This document shows positions 16,123 through 24,905 of a stretch of DNA of 64,000 nt, one piece after another. The notes under the pieces are model-generated. The model did not search any database. It saw only the letters and a program-made list of their open reading frames with translations, and had not been told where the DNA came from. Each line of letters opens with the position of its first letter. Position 1 is the stretch's first letter. Source of the stretch: Streptomyces albidoflavus (GTDB taxonomy: Bacteria; Actinomycetota; Actinomycetes; Streptomycetales; Streptomycetaceae); contig NZ_JOII01000027.1 of the NCBI RefSeq assembly GCF_000719955.1, positions 96,498 through 160,497 on the forward strand, read 5' to 3'. Position numbers and translations under genes: made by a program.

Positions 16123-16432
16123 GTCACTCCCCACCCGTACGAGGGCACCCGGCCCCGGGCAGGGCAACCCTATCGCCCTTGGGGTCCACGCCGGTATCCC
16201 GGGCACGGGATCGGCCCTGCCCGCAAGGTTGTTGACGGATACCCACACGTGACCGGGACATGTCGCACGGGACCGCTGTGACGCTGCGTGAAGCGGCGTG
16301 CGAGCGCCGGGGGCGGACTCCGGCGCACCCGCGCGAGGGCGGGCGCGTGCCGGAATCACCAGCGCGGCGGCGCTGCGGATACGCCCTCACGGGGTACTTG
16401 TGTGAGAAATGGCGCTCCCCCACGGAGGGTTC
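16123..16432. other. Divergent intergenic region, 310 bases
   Basis: The region separates the small basic-protein gene (minus) from the kinase gene (plus). A TTGACG hexamer near 16231 could be a -35 but no good -10 follows at 16-19 bases. No hairpin, RNA gene or coding signal was recognised; it presumably holds two promoters. Confidence 0.5.
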
Positions 16433-17536
16433 ATGAACACATCGGGTACGTCGGGCAGGCAGGGCAGAGCGGGCGGCGAAGGACACGGTGCGCCACCGGC
16501 GGCGCGCGGGCGGCTGCTGGCCGGGCGGTACCGGCTCGTCGGGGAACTGGGCCGGGGCGGCATGGGGACGGTCTGGCGGGCGCGGGACGAGACGCTCCGG
16601 CGCGAGGTGGCCGTCAAGGAGGTGAGCGTGCCGTTCGGCCTCCCCGAGGAGGACGTGGCCCGGCTCCACGCCCGGCTGGAGCGGGAGGCCCGGGCGGCGG
16701 GACGGATCGAGCACCCGAGCGTGGCCGAGGTGTTCGACGTCGTACGCCAGGACGGGCGGCCGTGGATCGTGATGGAGCTGGTGCGCGGAATCACCCTCCA
16801 GGACGTGCTGGAGGCGGACGGGCCGCTGGAGCCGGAGCGGGCCGCCTCGGTCGGCGCCGAGGTGCTCTCGGCGCTGCGGGCGGCGCACGGCGCCGGGGTG
16901 CTGCACCGGGACGTGAAACCGGCCAATGTGCTGCTCGCCCTCGACGGGCGGGTGGTGCTCACCGACTTCGGCAGCTCGCTGGTGGAGGGCGGGGAGGAAC
17001 TGACGGACGCGGGAGAGGTGGTGGGGTCCCCCGAGTACCTGGCCCCGGAGCGGGCGCTGGAGGCGGAGCCGGGCCCGGCCTCGGACCTGTGGGCGCTCGG
17101 GGTGCTGCTCTTCGCCTCGGTGGAGGGGCGGACCCCGTTCCGCCGTGAGACGGCCCTGGCGACGCTGGGCGCGGCGGTGGACGACGCGCTTCCGGCGCCG
17201 GGCCGGGCGGGTCCGCTGCGGCCGGTGATCGAGGGGCTGCTGCGCAAACACCCGGACGACCGGCTGTGTGCGGCGGAGGCCGAGCGGCTGCTGCACCGGG
17301 TGGCGGGCGGGTCGCGGTCGCGGGGTGGCGCGATGGCCGTGGTGCCGGGGGCGCGGCGCGGCGGCGGGCGCGCGGAGGACGGCGGTCCTGCGGGGCGGCG
17401 GTCCGGGCGGGGCCGCGAGGCGTCCGGGGCGCAGCGTGGGCTCCGGGGGGCCGGGCGGAAGGCTCCGGTCCTGGTGGCGCTGGCGGCCCTGGTGGTGCTG
17501 CTGGCGGCCGCGGCGGGGTGGCTGCTGGGCTGGTGA
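16433..17536 (+). CDS. Membrane-anchored Ser/Thr protein kinase (PknB/Hanks type)
   Basis: 367 residues. The kinase domain spans about residues 32-280: glycine loop GELGRGGMGTVW, Lys in VAVKEV, catalytic loop LHRDVKPANVLL, TDFGSS for DFG, and GSPEYLAPE. A long Arg/Gly-rich linker follows, then one C-terminal transmembrane helix (VLVALAALVVLLAAAAGWLLGW). There are no PASTA repeats or other outside domain, so the protein ends within or just past the membrane. The start ATG 16433 (MNTSGTSGRQG) has GGAGGG six bases upstream. It converges on the lipase gene with a hairpin between. Confidence 0.93.
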   Translation: MNTSGTSGRQGRAGGEGHGAPPAARGRLLAGRYRLVGELGRGGMGTVWRARDETLRREVAVKEVSVPFGLPEEDVARLHARLEREARAAGRIEHPSVAEVFDVVRQDGRPWIVMELVRGITLQDVLEADGPLEPERAASVGAEVLSALRAAHGAGVLHRDVKPANVLLALDGRVVLTDFGSSLVEGGEELTDAGEVVGSPEYLAPERALEAEPGPASDLWALGVLLFASVEGRTPFRRETALATLGAAVDDALPAPGRAGPLRPVIEGLLRKHPDDRLCAAEAERLLHRVAGGSRSRGGAMAVVPGARRGGGRAEDGGPAGRRSGRGREASGAQRGLRGAGRKAPVLVALAALVVLLAAAAGWLLGW

Positions 17537-17557
17537 GCGCCTGGGGGGGAAGGCCGT

Positions 17558-17589
17558 GAGGAGGCCCCGCTTGGTGGCGGGACCTCCTC
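17558..17589. terminator. Hairpin between convergent kinase and lipase genes
   Basis: GAGGAGGCCCCGC (17558-17570) pairs with GCGGGACCTCCTC (17577-17589) with one C-A mismatch and a 6-base loop. The position suits both genes. Confidence 0.7.
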
Positions 17590-17634
17590 TGCCGCGTGCT
17601 CGTGGTGCGAGGCGCGGGACCGTTCGACGCCCGG

Positions 17635-18444
17635 TCAGGCCTTGGAGTTCAGCACCGGCAGGTAGCCGCCGGACTGGCCGGCGGCCGTCGGGTGGTAGGA
17701 GTCGTTGATGCCGGTCCACTTGACGCTGTGGAGCCAGGAGTCGCCGGAGCAGATCTCGTGGCCGGTGAAGGCGGCGGCGATGTCCCCGTAGGCGTAGCCG
17801 TGGTCGGCGGCACGCTTGGAGATGACGGAGTTGAGGAGGTCGGCGGCGCCGTTGATGGCGGTGCGCTCCCCCTCGGTCAGGCCGGCCACGCAGGTGCCGT
17901 TGAGCTTGTAGAACCGCGGGTAGCCGAGGACGACGACGTTGGCCGAGGGGGCCTTGGCGCGGACCTGCGAGTAGACCGAGTCGAGCCGGCCGGGCAGGGT
18001 GCTCTCGACGAAGGCCTTGGCCGTGTTGACCCGGGCGATGCAGTTGGCCTCGGACTGGAGGACGCAGGTGGTCATGACGTCCGCGAACCCGGCGTCGTTG
18101 CCGCCGATGGTGAGCGAGACGAGGCTGGTGGAGGAGTTCAGCGGGCCCATCTGCTTGTTGAGGACATCGCTGGTCACCGCACCGGAGCAGGCCACGAAGT
18201 CGAAGCTGGCGGGCGAGTTCGCGGCGGCCCACAGGGCGGGGTACGCCTTGGGGGTGCGCCGGCAGTCGCCGCTGCCGCTGTCGTAGGAGCCGGCACCGAC
18301 CCCGGAGGAGTAGGAGTCACCCAGGGCGACGTAGCCGCCTGCGGCCTGGGCGTCGGCGGCCGCTGCGGCACTGGCCCCGGTGAGGGCGAGGGTGACGGCG
18401 GCGAGGAGCGAGGTCACATATGTCGCGGTTCTACGCAGTTTCAT
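17635..18444 (-). CDS. Secreted SGNH/GDSL lipase
   Basis: 269 residues. A signal peptide (KLRRTATYVTSLLAAVTLALTG, cleavage near ASAAAAA) precedes an SGNH hydrolase: block I GDSYSSGVGAG with the nucleophile Ser, block III SLTIGGNDAGF, and block V DSYHPTAAGQ with the catalytic His. Six Cys in the mature part fit three disulfides as in the S. rimosus/S. coelicolor secreted lipase, and the length matches. It should hydrolyse ester bonds of lipids outside the cell. ATG 18444 has GGAGG seven bases upstream. The divergent upstream region contains an inverted repeat (18611-18629). Confidence 0.93.
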   Translation of the reverse strand: MKLRRTATYVTSLLAAVTLALTGASAAAAADAQAAGGYVALGDSYSSGVGAGSYDSGSGDCRRTPKAYPALWAAANSPASFDFVACSGAVTSDVLNKQMGPLNSSTSLVSLTIGGNDAGFADVMTTCVLQSEANCIARVNTAKAFVESTLPGRLDSVYSQVRAKAPSANVVVLGYPRFYKLNGTCVAGLTEGERTAINGAADLLNSVISKRAADHGYAYGDIAAAFTGHEICSGDSWLHSVKWTGINDSYHPTAAGQSGGYLPVLNSKA

Positions 18445-18755
18445 GAAGCCTCCATCTGCGGGGGGGTCGGCGTGCACTTGGTAGCACGCGGCGACGGAGC
18501 CTCGGAAGTGTTCATGCCAAAACATCTACGCGCGGAGAGAGGGGCCTGCGCTGCACTCTTTGCGAAAGCAATAGGTCGGGCAACGATGTGACGCCTGGTC
18601 ATTCCGATAACACGAACCACTCGTTCGTGAACGCATGGCCTCAGACGGGCGGGACCGCCGCCCGCATCTGCACACTCTCTCCGCATCTTGACGGCCCGGC
18701 AGCTCTGCGCCACATTGAAGTCCGGCATCCGGCGCGCTGGGGGGCAAAGTCGCCA
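18445..18755. other. Intergenic region with inverted repeat CACGAAC-N5-GTTCGTG
   Basis: The 311 bases are less GC-rich than the genes. CACGAAC (18611-18617) and GTTCGTG (18623-18629) make a perfect 7-bp inverted repeat around CACTC, the size of a dimeric regulator site. It could serve the lipase gene (minus) or the membrane-protein gene (plus). No coding signal was accepted here. Confidence 0.45.
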
Positions 18756-19187
18756 ATGCAGACCATCGGCATGAAGCCATCGTCTTCTCTCACGGAACGA
18801 CATCGCGGCTCACCGGGGGGTGAGGCGCCGACGCCGGTACTGGCGGCCGCGTGGTGCGCGGCCGTCGCGGCCGGTGCCCTGCTGGCCCTGACCGGGCCCG
18901 GGGCGCCCTGGCACTCCGCGCTCACCTTCGCCTTCCTGGCGGCCGCACCCGGCGGCGCCGTCGCCCTGGCCCTGTCCGGGCTCGACCCGTGGAGCCGGGC
19001 GGTGGCCGCCCTCGGCGCGGCGCTGGCGGTCAACACCCTGGTGGCGCAGGCCCTGTTGACGCTCGGCACCTGGTCGGCGCGGACCGGGGTGGTCGCGGTC
19101 GGCGCGGTCGGCTGGCTGGTCCTCACCGGGGCGCTCGCCGGGCGGCTCGTCCGGCGCCGCCGCACCGCGCGAGAGCGGGTCGGCTGA
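18756..19187 (+). CDS. Small integral membrane protein, 143 aa
   Basis: 143 residues from ATG 18756 (a later ATG at 18771 is possible). Four hydrophobic stretches are visible: PVLAAAWCAAVAAGALLALTG, ALTFAFLAAAPGGAVALALSG, AVAALGAALAVNTLVAQALL and VVAVGAVGWLVLTGALAG. A basic cytoplasmic tail follows (RLVRRRRTARERVG). No family is recognised. The stop is one base before the GTG of the CelD-like acyltransferase gene, so they are co-expressed and it probably belongs to the surface-polysaccharide locus downstream. Confidence 0.65.
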   Translation: MQTIGMKPSSSLTERHRGSPGGEAPTPVLAAAWCAAVAAGALLALTGPGAPWHSALTFAFLAAAPGGAVALALSGLDPWSRAVAALGAALAVNTLVAQALLTLGTWSARTGVVAVGAVGWLVLTGALAGRLVRRRRTARERVG

Positions 19188-19188
19188 C

Positions 19189-20283
19189 GTGGACATCACC
19201 GTGCACCGCCCGGGGGAACTGACCGCCGCCGACCGGGCCGCCTGGTCCGCGCTCCAGCGGGCGAGGCCGCCCGCCGAGGCTCCGCAGCTCCACAACCCCT
19301 TCCTGGCACCGGAGTTCACTCTGGCCATGGGTGCCTGCCGACGGGACGTCCGGATCGCCGTGGTCCGCGACGACGGGGTCCCGACCGCCTTCTTCCCGCA
19401 CCAGCGGACCCCGGCCGGCGTCGGCCGCGCCGTCGGCCTCGGCGTCTCGGACTGCCAGGGGCTGGTCCACGGGCCGGGGTTCACGGGCGACGCGGGCGAG
19501 CTGCTGCGCGGCGCGGGCCTCGCCCTCTGGGAGTTCGACCACCTCGCGGCGGACCAGCCGGTTTTCGCGGACGGGGCCGGGGCCCGCTTCGGCTCGCCGG
19601 TGATGGACGTGGCGGACGGCTGGGAGAGCTACCTCGCGGGACTGCGGGAGCGCTCACCGAAGTTCACCCGCACCACCCTGGCCAAGGAACGCCGGCTCGA
19701 CCGCGACCTGGGCCCGCTGCGGTACGTCCACGACGAGCGCGACCCCGAGCTGCTGCGTGTCCTGATGGCCTGGAAGTCGGCCCAGTACCGCCGCACCGGA
19801 CGCGGCGACCGCTTCGCCAAGCCGTGGATCACCCGCCTGGTGGAGCACCTGTTCCACACCGGCCCCGGCGAGGTCCGGGGCCTGCTCTCGGTGCTGTACG
19901 CCGGCGAGCGGCCGGTCGCCGCCCACTTCGGGCTCCGCTCGGCGGCGGTGCTGGCCTGCTGGTTCCCGGCGTACGACCCGGCGTACGCGAAGTACTCCCC
20001 CGGGCTGGTGCTGCACCTGGCGATGGCGCGCGGAGCGGCGGAGGACGGGATGACGCTGCTCGACCTCGGGCGTGGGCGCAAGGAGTACAAGGACTCCCTG
20101 AAAACGCGGGAACTGACCGTGGCGGAGGGGTGGGTGACCCGGCAGCACCCGGTGGCGTTCGGGCACCGGATGCGGCGGGCACCGGTCCGCGCGCTGCGCA
20201 ACACCGTGCAGGGGCGGCCGGAGCTGTTCCGTCCCGCCGACGCCCTGCTGAAACGGATGGGCCAATTCCGTACCGGCGGCTGA
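19189..20283 (+). CDS. CelD/BioF2-like GNAT acyltransferase
   Basis: 364 residues from GTG 19189. Sequence marks are LHNPFLAPEFTLAM near the N-terminus, RSPKFTRTTLAKERRL in the middle and a C-terminal GNAT half (VLYAGERPVAAHFGLRSAAVLACWFPAYDPAYAKYSPGLVLHLAMA). This is the CelD or BioF2-type layout found in polysaccharide and cellulose loci, where the enzyme is thought to acylate sugars. It follows the small membrane protein with one base between. About 500 bases with repeats separate it from the glycosyltransferase operon, so the two may be one regulon with separate promoters. Confidence 0.82.
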   Translation: MDITVHRPGELTAADRAAWSALQRARPPAEAPQLHNPFLAPEFTLAMGACRRDVRIAVVRDDGVPTAFFPHQRTPAGVGRAVGLGVSDCQGLVHGPGFTGDAGELLRGAGLALWEFDHLAADQPVFADGAGARFGSPVMDVADGWESYLAGLRERSPKFTRTTLAKERRLDRDLGPLRYVHDERDPELLRVLMAWKSAQYRRTGRGDRFAKPWITRLVEHLFHTGPGEVRGLLSVLYAGERPVAAHFGLRSAAVLACWFPAYDPAYAKYSPGLVLHLAMARGAAEDGMTLLDLGRGRKEYKDSLKTRELTVAEGWVTRQHPVAFGHRMRRAPVRALRNTVQGRPELFRPADALLKRMGQFRTGG

Positions 20284-20784
20284 GGAATTCATCTCTCCGC
20301 CACACCGGGAGGGCGTTCACGAAGAGAATGCGTCATTCTGCGGAACTCATCCGGCTGAATACCGGAAAGCAGGATCTGATCCTGGTTTCTGCCATAAAGT
20401 AGCGCGAGCACACAGACGTCGGCGCACTCGCCGGAACACAGGTCGCGACACAGATCAGCACGCAGATCAGCACGCAGGTCAGCACGCAGGTCAGCACGCA
20501 GGTCAATACCGATGAAATGCACCACCGCGCCGGCCCGTGGCCGCCGGGCTCCTGGGGAGGGCCCGGCGACCGTGACGGACCGGGGCGGAGCGCGGCAGGG
20601 GGGTGCCGCGGCGGGTCCCGCCATGCGGGGCGCGCCACGGGCCGCGCGGCGGAATCACCAGCTCACACACCATGTCCGTGGTCCGCCACGGGCACGGACG
20701 GGGTGGGCTCACGCCCCCTTTCGCACCGGACACAGTGCCGGGCCGCCCGACCGGGCGGCCCGCCGGACGAGAGGGAACGGACCC
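20284..20784. other. Long regulatory region before the polysaccharide operon
   Basis: 501 bases without an accepted gene. The first 160 are unusually AT-rich and hold a 15-base palindrome (CAGGATC-T-GATCCTG, 20370-20384). Next comes the 12-bp tandem array at 20437-20508, then GC-rich sequence to the GTG at 20785. Reverse-strand frames across the array give a repeated Leu-Arg-Ala-Asp run but have poor codon bias and were rejected. Confidence 0.6.
20437..20508. repeat. Six 12-bp tandem repeats
   Basis: Six consecutive 12-base units with consensus CGCAGGTCAGCA occupy 20437-20508. The third to fifth are nearly identical and the outer ones degenerate (CACAGGTCGCGA first, CGCAGGTCAATA last). There are no spacers, so this is a minisatellite and not CRISPR. 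Confidence 0.9.
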
Positions 20785-21642
20785 GTGACTTTTCTTCAGC
20801 CGGCAGTACCTGGCCGGAACCCGCTGCCCGCGCCTTCGGCCAACGGCAGCCAGGAGCACAGTGCCACCGCCCGTATTCCGGACGCCTATCGCCGTATCTC
20901 CTCGCATCTCGCGATCACACCGCCGGTGAGCGTGGTCATTCCGGCCATGAACGAGGCGGAGAACCTGCCGTACGTGTTCAAGACGCTGCCCGCCTGGATA
21001 CATGAGGTCGTGCTGGTCGACGGGAATTCCACCGACCGCACGGTGGAGGTCGCCCGGGAGCTGTGGCCGGAGGTGAAGGTGGTCCGCCAGCGCGGCAGGG
21101 GCAAGGGCGACGCCCTCATCGCGGGGTTCGCCGCCTGCACCGGCGAGATCATCGTCATGGTCGACGCGGACGGCTCCGCCGACGGCGCGGAGATCGTCAG
21201 CTACGTCTCCGCGCTGGTCTCCGGCGCCGACTTCGCCAAGGGCTCGCGCTTCGCCAACGGCGGCGGCACCGACGACATGACGCCGGTCCGCAAGCTCGGC
21301 AACCGCGTCCTGTGCGCGGTGGTCAACGCCAAGTTCGGCGCCCGCTACACCGATCTCTGCTACGGCTACAACGCCTTCTGGCGGCACTGCCTGGACCGCA
21401 TCGACCTGGACTGCACCGGGTTCGAGGTGGAGACCCTGATGAACATCCGCGTGGTCAAGGCCGGGCTGCGGGTCCAGGAGATACCGAGCCACGAGTACCT
21501 GCGCATCCACGGCGCCAGCAATCTGCGGGCCGTCCGCGACGGGCTGCGGGTGCTGCGAGTCATCCTGCGCGAACGTTCCGGCCGTACCCGCGCACGCGGC
21601 GTGCGCCGCCCGTCGGTGACCCCGCTCGGGGGCGCCTCGTGA
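20785..21642 (+). CDS. Family 2 glycosyltransferase (DPM/DPG-synthase-like)
   Basis: 285 residues from GTG 20785 with GAGGGAACGG upstream. The GT-A fold is clear: VSVVIPAMNEAENLPYVFKTLP, VVLVDGNSTDRTVEVAREL, the metal-binding DAD of VMVDADGSADGAEIV, and FAKGSRFANGGGTDDMTPVRKLGN, a stretch typical of polyprenyl-phosphate sugar transferases. It lacks C-terminal membrane helices, so it would be a peripheral cytoplasmic enzyme making a lipid-linked or early glycan intermediate. It is the first gene of a coupled operon; its TGA overlaps the next GTG by four bases. Confidence 0.9.
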   Translation: MTFLQPAVPGRNPLPAPSANGSQEHSATARIPDAYRRISSHLAITPPVSVVIPAMNEAENLPYVFKTLPAWIHEVVLVDGNSTDRTVEVARELWPEVKVVRQRGRGKGDALIAGFAACTGEIIVMVDADGSADGAEIVSYVSALVSGADFAKGSRFANGGGTDDMTPVRKLGNRVLCAVVNAKFGARYTDLCYGYNAFWRHCLDRIDLDCTGFEVETLMNIRVVKAGLRVQEIPSHEYLRIHGASNLRAVRDGLRVLRVILRERSGRTRARGVRRPSVTPLGGAS

Positions 21643-22676
21643 CCGCCGTGCCGAAGGGGTTCTCGGTGGTGGTCTGCGTGCACACCGAGGAGCGCTGGCA
21701 GGACATCCTGGACGCGGTCGGCTCGCTGGGCGCCCAGACGCTGCCGCCGCTGGAGATCCTGCTCGTGGTCGACCATCACCCGGTGCTGCTGGAGCGGCTG
21801 GAGCGGCACTTCGCCGACGGTCCGCACGGGGTCCGGGTGCTGCCCAACGACGGGCCGCGCGGCCTCTCCGCCGGGCGCAACACCGGCGTCGGCGCGGCCC
21901 GGGGCGACCTGGTCGCCTTCCTCGACGACGACGCCGTCGCCGACCCCGACTGGCTGCGCCACCTCGCCGCCGGGTACGCCGACCCCCGGGTCCTGGCGGT
22001 CGGCGGGCGGACCCTGCCCCGGTGGGCCTCGGGGCGGCGGCCGGCCTGGTTCCCCGAGGAGTTCGACTGGGTGGTGGGGTGCACCTACCGGGGGCATCCG
22101 CCCGGGCGGGTCCGGGTGCGCAACGTGCTCGGCGGGAACGCCTCGTTCCGCCGCTCGGCCTTCGGCCTCGCCGGCGGTTTCGCCCTCGGGATCGGCCGCG
22201 ACGGCGGGCGGCGGCCGCTGGGCGGGGAGGAGACCGAGTTCTGCGTACGTCTGGCGCGGGCCCGGCCCGGCGCGGTGCTGCTCGTCGACGACCGGGCCGT
22301 CATCCACCACCGGGTGGTGCCGGTGCGGGAGCGGTTCGCCTACTTCCGCTCCCGCACCTGGGCCGAGGGGCTCTCCAAGGCGCTGGTGGCGCGCAGCGTC
22401 GGCGCCGGTGACGGGCTGGCGTCCGAGCGCCGGCACGTCACCCGGGCGCTGCCCGCAGCCGTGGCCCGGGGCCTGGCCGACGCCCTGCGCGGCAGGCGGG
22501 GCGGGGCCGCACGGGCCGGCGCGGTCCTGGTGGGCACAGCGTCGGCGGCCGGGGGCTACCTGGCCGGCTCCTGGCGGGCCCGCCGCGCGGACGCGCCCTC
22601 CTTCACCGTGCCGCGCATCCCGGGGATCTCCCCGGCCACGGACGCGGCGGACGGTCCTCCCCGGGCACGGTCATGA
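21639..22676 (+). CDS. Family 2 glycosyltransferase
   Basis: 345 residues from GTG 21639, overlapping the previous stop. GT-A marks are FSVVVCVHTEERWQDILDAV, NDGPRGLSAGRNTG, the DxD-type AFLDDDAVADPDWL and NVLGGNASFRRSAF. EETEFCVRL follows, resembling the ED motif of the acceptor site in inverting GT2 enzymes. The C-terminal 80 residues are a low-complexity Ala/Arg region with one hydrophobic stretch (AGAVLVGTASAAGGYLAG) that could touch the membrane. It likely adds a sugar in surface-glycan assembly; donor and acceptor are unknown. Confidence 0.9.
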   Translation: MTAVPKGFSVVVCVHTEERWQDILDAVGSLGAQTLPPLEILLVVDHHPVLLERLERHFADGPHGVRVLPNDGPRGLSAGRNTGVGAARGDLVAFLDDDAVADPDWLRHLAAGYADPRVLAVGGRTLPRWASGRRPAWFPEEFDWVVGCTYRGHPPGRVRVRNVLGGNASFRRSAFGLAGGFALGIGRDGGRRPLGGEETEFCVRLARARPGAVLLVDDRAVIHHRVVPVRERFAYFRSRTWAEGLSKALVARSVGAGDGLASERRHVTRALPAAVARGLADALRGRRGGAARAGAVLVGTASAAGGYLAGSWRARRADAPSFTVPRIPGISPATDAADGPPRARS

Positions 22677-23575
22677 GCGGCGACCTGCTCAGCCGGTACC
22701 CGCCCGGCGGCGGGGCCCTGCGGGAGAGGGCGGCGCGTGCGCCCGCCGGGGAGGCGGACGGCCGGGCGAGGGGACCGGAGGACCAGCCGGTGCCGATCCT
22801 GATGTACCACGCCGTCACCCGCTCCCCCGCCGCCGCGACGCGGGCGCTCTCGGTGACCCCGGACGCCTTCGCCGAGCAGATGGCGATGGTGACGGCGTAC
22901 GGCTGCACCCCGCTCACCACCGCCCAGCTCGCCACCCGGTGGCGCACCGGCCGCCCGCTGCCGCCCCGGCCGGTCCTCATCACCTTCGACGACGGCTACG
23001 AGGGGGTGCACCGGCACGCCCTGCCGGTCCTGGCCGAACTGGCGCTGCCCGCGACGGTGTTCGTCACCACCGGCTGGCTGCGGGGGCTCCACGAGGCCGG
23101 GGGCGCCCCGGACCGGATGCTCGACTGGGGGCAGGTGCGCGAACTGGCCGCCGCCGGAGTGGAGATCGGCGGCCACAGCCACACCCACCCGCAGCTCGAC
23201 CAGCTCACCCCCGGCCGCCTCGCCACCGAGCTGGCGTACTGCCGGGAGCTGGTCGGTGCCGAACTCGGCGCGCCGCCCGCCTCGTTCGCCTACCCGTTCG
23301 GCTACTCCGACCGGCGGGTGCGGCAGGCGGTGCGGGCGGCCGGGTACGCCCAGTCGCTGGCGGTCGGCAACGTCCCGGCGCGCCGCGCCCAGGGCCCGTA
23401 CGCGCTGCGGCGGGTGACGGTGCGCCGTTCGACGGGGCCGGAGCTGTTCGGGCGGCTGCTGGAGTGCCGCGCGCTGACCCGGGCGTACGCCCCGGACCGC
23501 GCCCTGACCCGGGGGTACGCCGTCGTGCGGCGCGCCCGGCAGGCCCGGCGGAAGGCGATCCGGTCCCGTGGCTGA
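22673..23575 (+). CDS. Polysaccharide deacetylase (CE4/NodB family)
   Basis: 300 residues; the ATG at 22673 overlaps the previous stop (ATGA). The NodB homology domain includes PILMYHAVTRSP, the catalytic-base and metal motif LITFDDGYEGV (Asp-Asp), the His pair in GGHSHTHPQL, and FAYPFGYSDRRV. These metal-dependent enzymes remove N- or O-acetyl groups from glycans. There is no signal peptide; the N-terminal 35 residues are a disordered Arg/Ala stretch, so action inside the cell or on a lipid-linked intermediate is more likely than secretion. It overlaps the flippase gene by eight bases. Confidence 0.9.
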   Translation: MSGDLLSRYPPGGGALRERAARAPAGEADGRARGPEDQPVPILMYHAVTRSPAAATRALSVTPDAFAEQMAMVTAYGCTPLTTAQLATRWRTGRPLPPRPVLITFDDGYEGVHRHALPVLAELALPATVFVTTGWLRGLHEAGGAPDRMLDWGQVRELAAAGVEIGGHSHTHPQLDQLTPGRLATELAYCRELVGAELGAPPASFAYPFGYSDRRVRQAVRAAGYAQSLAVGNVPARRAQGPYALRRVTVRRSTGPELFGRLLECRALTRAYAPDRALTRGYAVVRRARQARRKAIRSRG

Positions 23576-24905
23576 CACCGGCACCGCCCGTCCCGGCGCA
23601 CCGGCGGGACCTGTCCCGGCCGGTGCGCCCGGGCGGGCCCCGCTGCTGCGCAACGCGTACGCCCTGATGGTCAACACGGGGGTCTCGGCCGTGCTCGGGC
23701 TCGGCTTCTGGGTGGCGGCGGCCCGCTACTACTCCGAGGAGGCGGTCGGCCACGGCTCGGCCGCCATCGCGGCGATGAAACTGCTGGCGGGGCTGACCGC
23801 GGTCACCCTGATGGGGGCGCTGGCACGGTTCGTGCCGGTCTCCGGGGCGGCCACCGGCACCCTGGTCCGGCGCACCTACGCGGGCAGCGCGCTGCTGGTC
23901 GCCGCGGCGGCCGGGGTCTTCCTGCTCACCCTCGACCTGTGGGGCCCGGCCTACTCCTTCCTGCACGGTCCGCTGCCGGCCGCCGGTTTCCTGCTGGCGG
24001 TGGTGGCCTGGGCGCTGCTGACCCTCCAGGACGGGGTGCTGACCGGGCTGCGCAGCGCCGTCTGGGTGCCGGTCGGCAACACCGCCTTCTCGCTGGTGAA
24101 ACTGGTCCTGCTGGTGGTGCTGGCCGGGGCGGTGCCGGTGGCGGGGGTCTTCGTCTCCTGGGCGGTGGCCATCGCGGTCTCCGTGGTGCCGCTGGGCTGG
24201 CTGGTGCTGCGTCGTCTGGTGCCGCGCCACGAACGCGAGACCCGGGCCACGGCCCGGCCGCCCACCCTGCGCGAACTGGGCCGCTTCCTGGCCGGCGACT
24301 GCACGGGCGCGCTCTTCTCCCTGGCCGTGGTCTACCTGGTGCCGGTCATCGTGGCCGCCCAGGTCTCCCCGGCCGACAACGCGTACTTCTACGTGACGAT
24401 CACCATCGGCGGCACCGTCAACCTGCTCGCCGTCAACATGGGCGCCTCGCTGACGGTGGAGGGCGCCCACGACCCGGCGCGGCTGGGCCGCAACACGCGG
24501 GCGGCGCTGCTGCGGACGGCCCGCATCATGGTGCCGGTCTGCGCCGTGCTCTTCCTCGGGGCGCCGTACATCCTGGGCGTCTTCGGCGCGGAGTACGCCG
24601 GGGCGGCGACCGGGCTGCTGCGCTGGTACGCGGTGGGGGCGCTGCTGCGGGTGGTGACCGAGGTGTACTTCAGCGTGGAGCGGGCGCGCAGCCGCACCTC
24701 GGGACTGGCCTGGCTGCAGGGCGTGTTCTGTGTCGTGATGCTGGGGCTGACCCTGCTCCTGCTGCCCCGGGCGGGGCTGGTGGGGGCCGGGGTGGCGGAG
24801 GTGGCGGGGCTGGCCGTGGTCGCGCTGGTGGCGGCGGTGCGGCTGGTCCCGGTGGTGCGGGCGGCGCCGGAGGGCGCGGCCCCGACGGGCGGAGGCGGAC
24901 GGTGA
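23568..24905 (+). CDS. Polysaccharide flippase (MOP/Wzx-like)
   Basis: 445 residues from GTG 23568 with about twelve hydrophobic helices. The first (LLRNAYALMVNTGVSAVLGLGFWVAAARYYS) with EEAVGHGSAAIAAMKLLAG is typical of the polysaccharide-transport branch of the MOP superfamily. A late GVFGAEYAGAATGLLRWYAVGALLRV matches the common helix-10/11 region. It should flip lipid-linked glycans across the cytoplasmic membrane. It sits between a deacetylase and a large membrane glycosyltransferase, overlapping both genes. Confidence 0.87.
   Translation: MADTGTARPGAPAGPVPAGAPGRAPLLRNAYALMVNTGVSAVLGLGFWVAAARYYSEEAVGHGSAAIAAMKLLAGLTAVTLMGALARFVPVSGAATGTLVRRTYAGSALLVAAAAGVFLLTLDLWGPAYSFLHGPLPAAGFLLAVVAWALLTLQDGVLTGLRSAVWVPVGNTAFSLVKLVLLVVLAGAVPVAGVFVSWAVAIAVSVVPLGWLVLRRLVPRHERETRATARPPTLRELGRFLAGDCTGALFSLAVVYLVPVIVAAQVSPADNAYFYVTITIGGTVNLLAVNMGASLTVEGAHDPARLGRNTRAALLRTARIMVPVCAVLFLGAPYILGVFGAEYAGAATGLLRWYAVGALLRVVTEVYFSVERARSRTSGLAWLQGVFCVVMLGLTLLLLPRAGLVGAGVAEVAGLAVVALVAAVRLVPVVRAAPEGAAPTGGGGR

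Noticed and set aside
20437..20508. CRISPR-like array
   Set aside because: The repeats are 12 bases, head to tail, with no spacers and no cas genes near by.
20289..20624. Minus-strand ORF encoding repeated Leu-Arg-Ala-Asp
   Set aside because: The repeat protein is a by-product of the 12-bp DNA repeats; the flanking codons have poor GC3 bias and no ribosome site.
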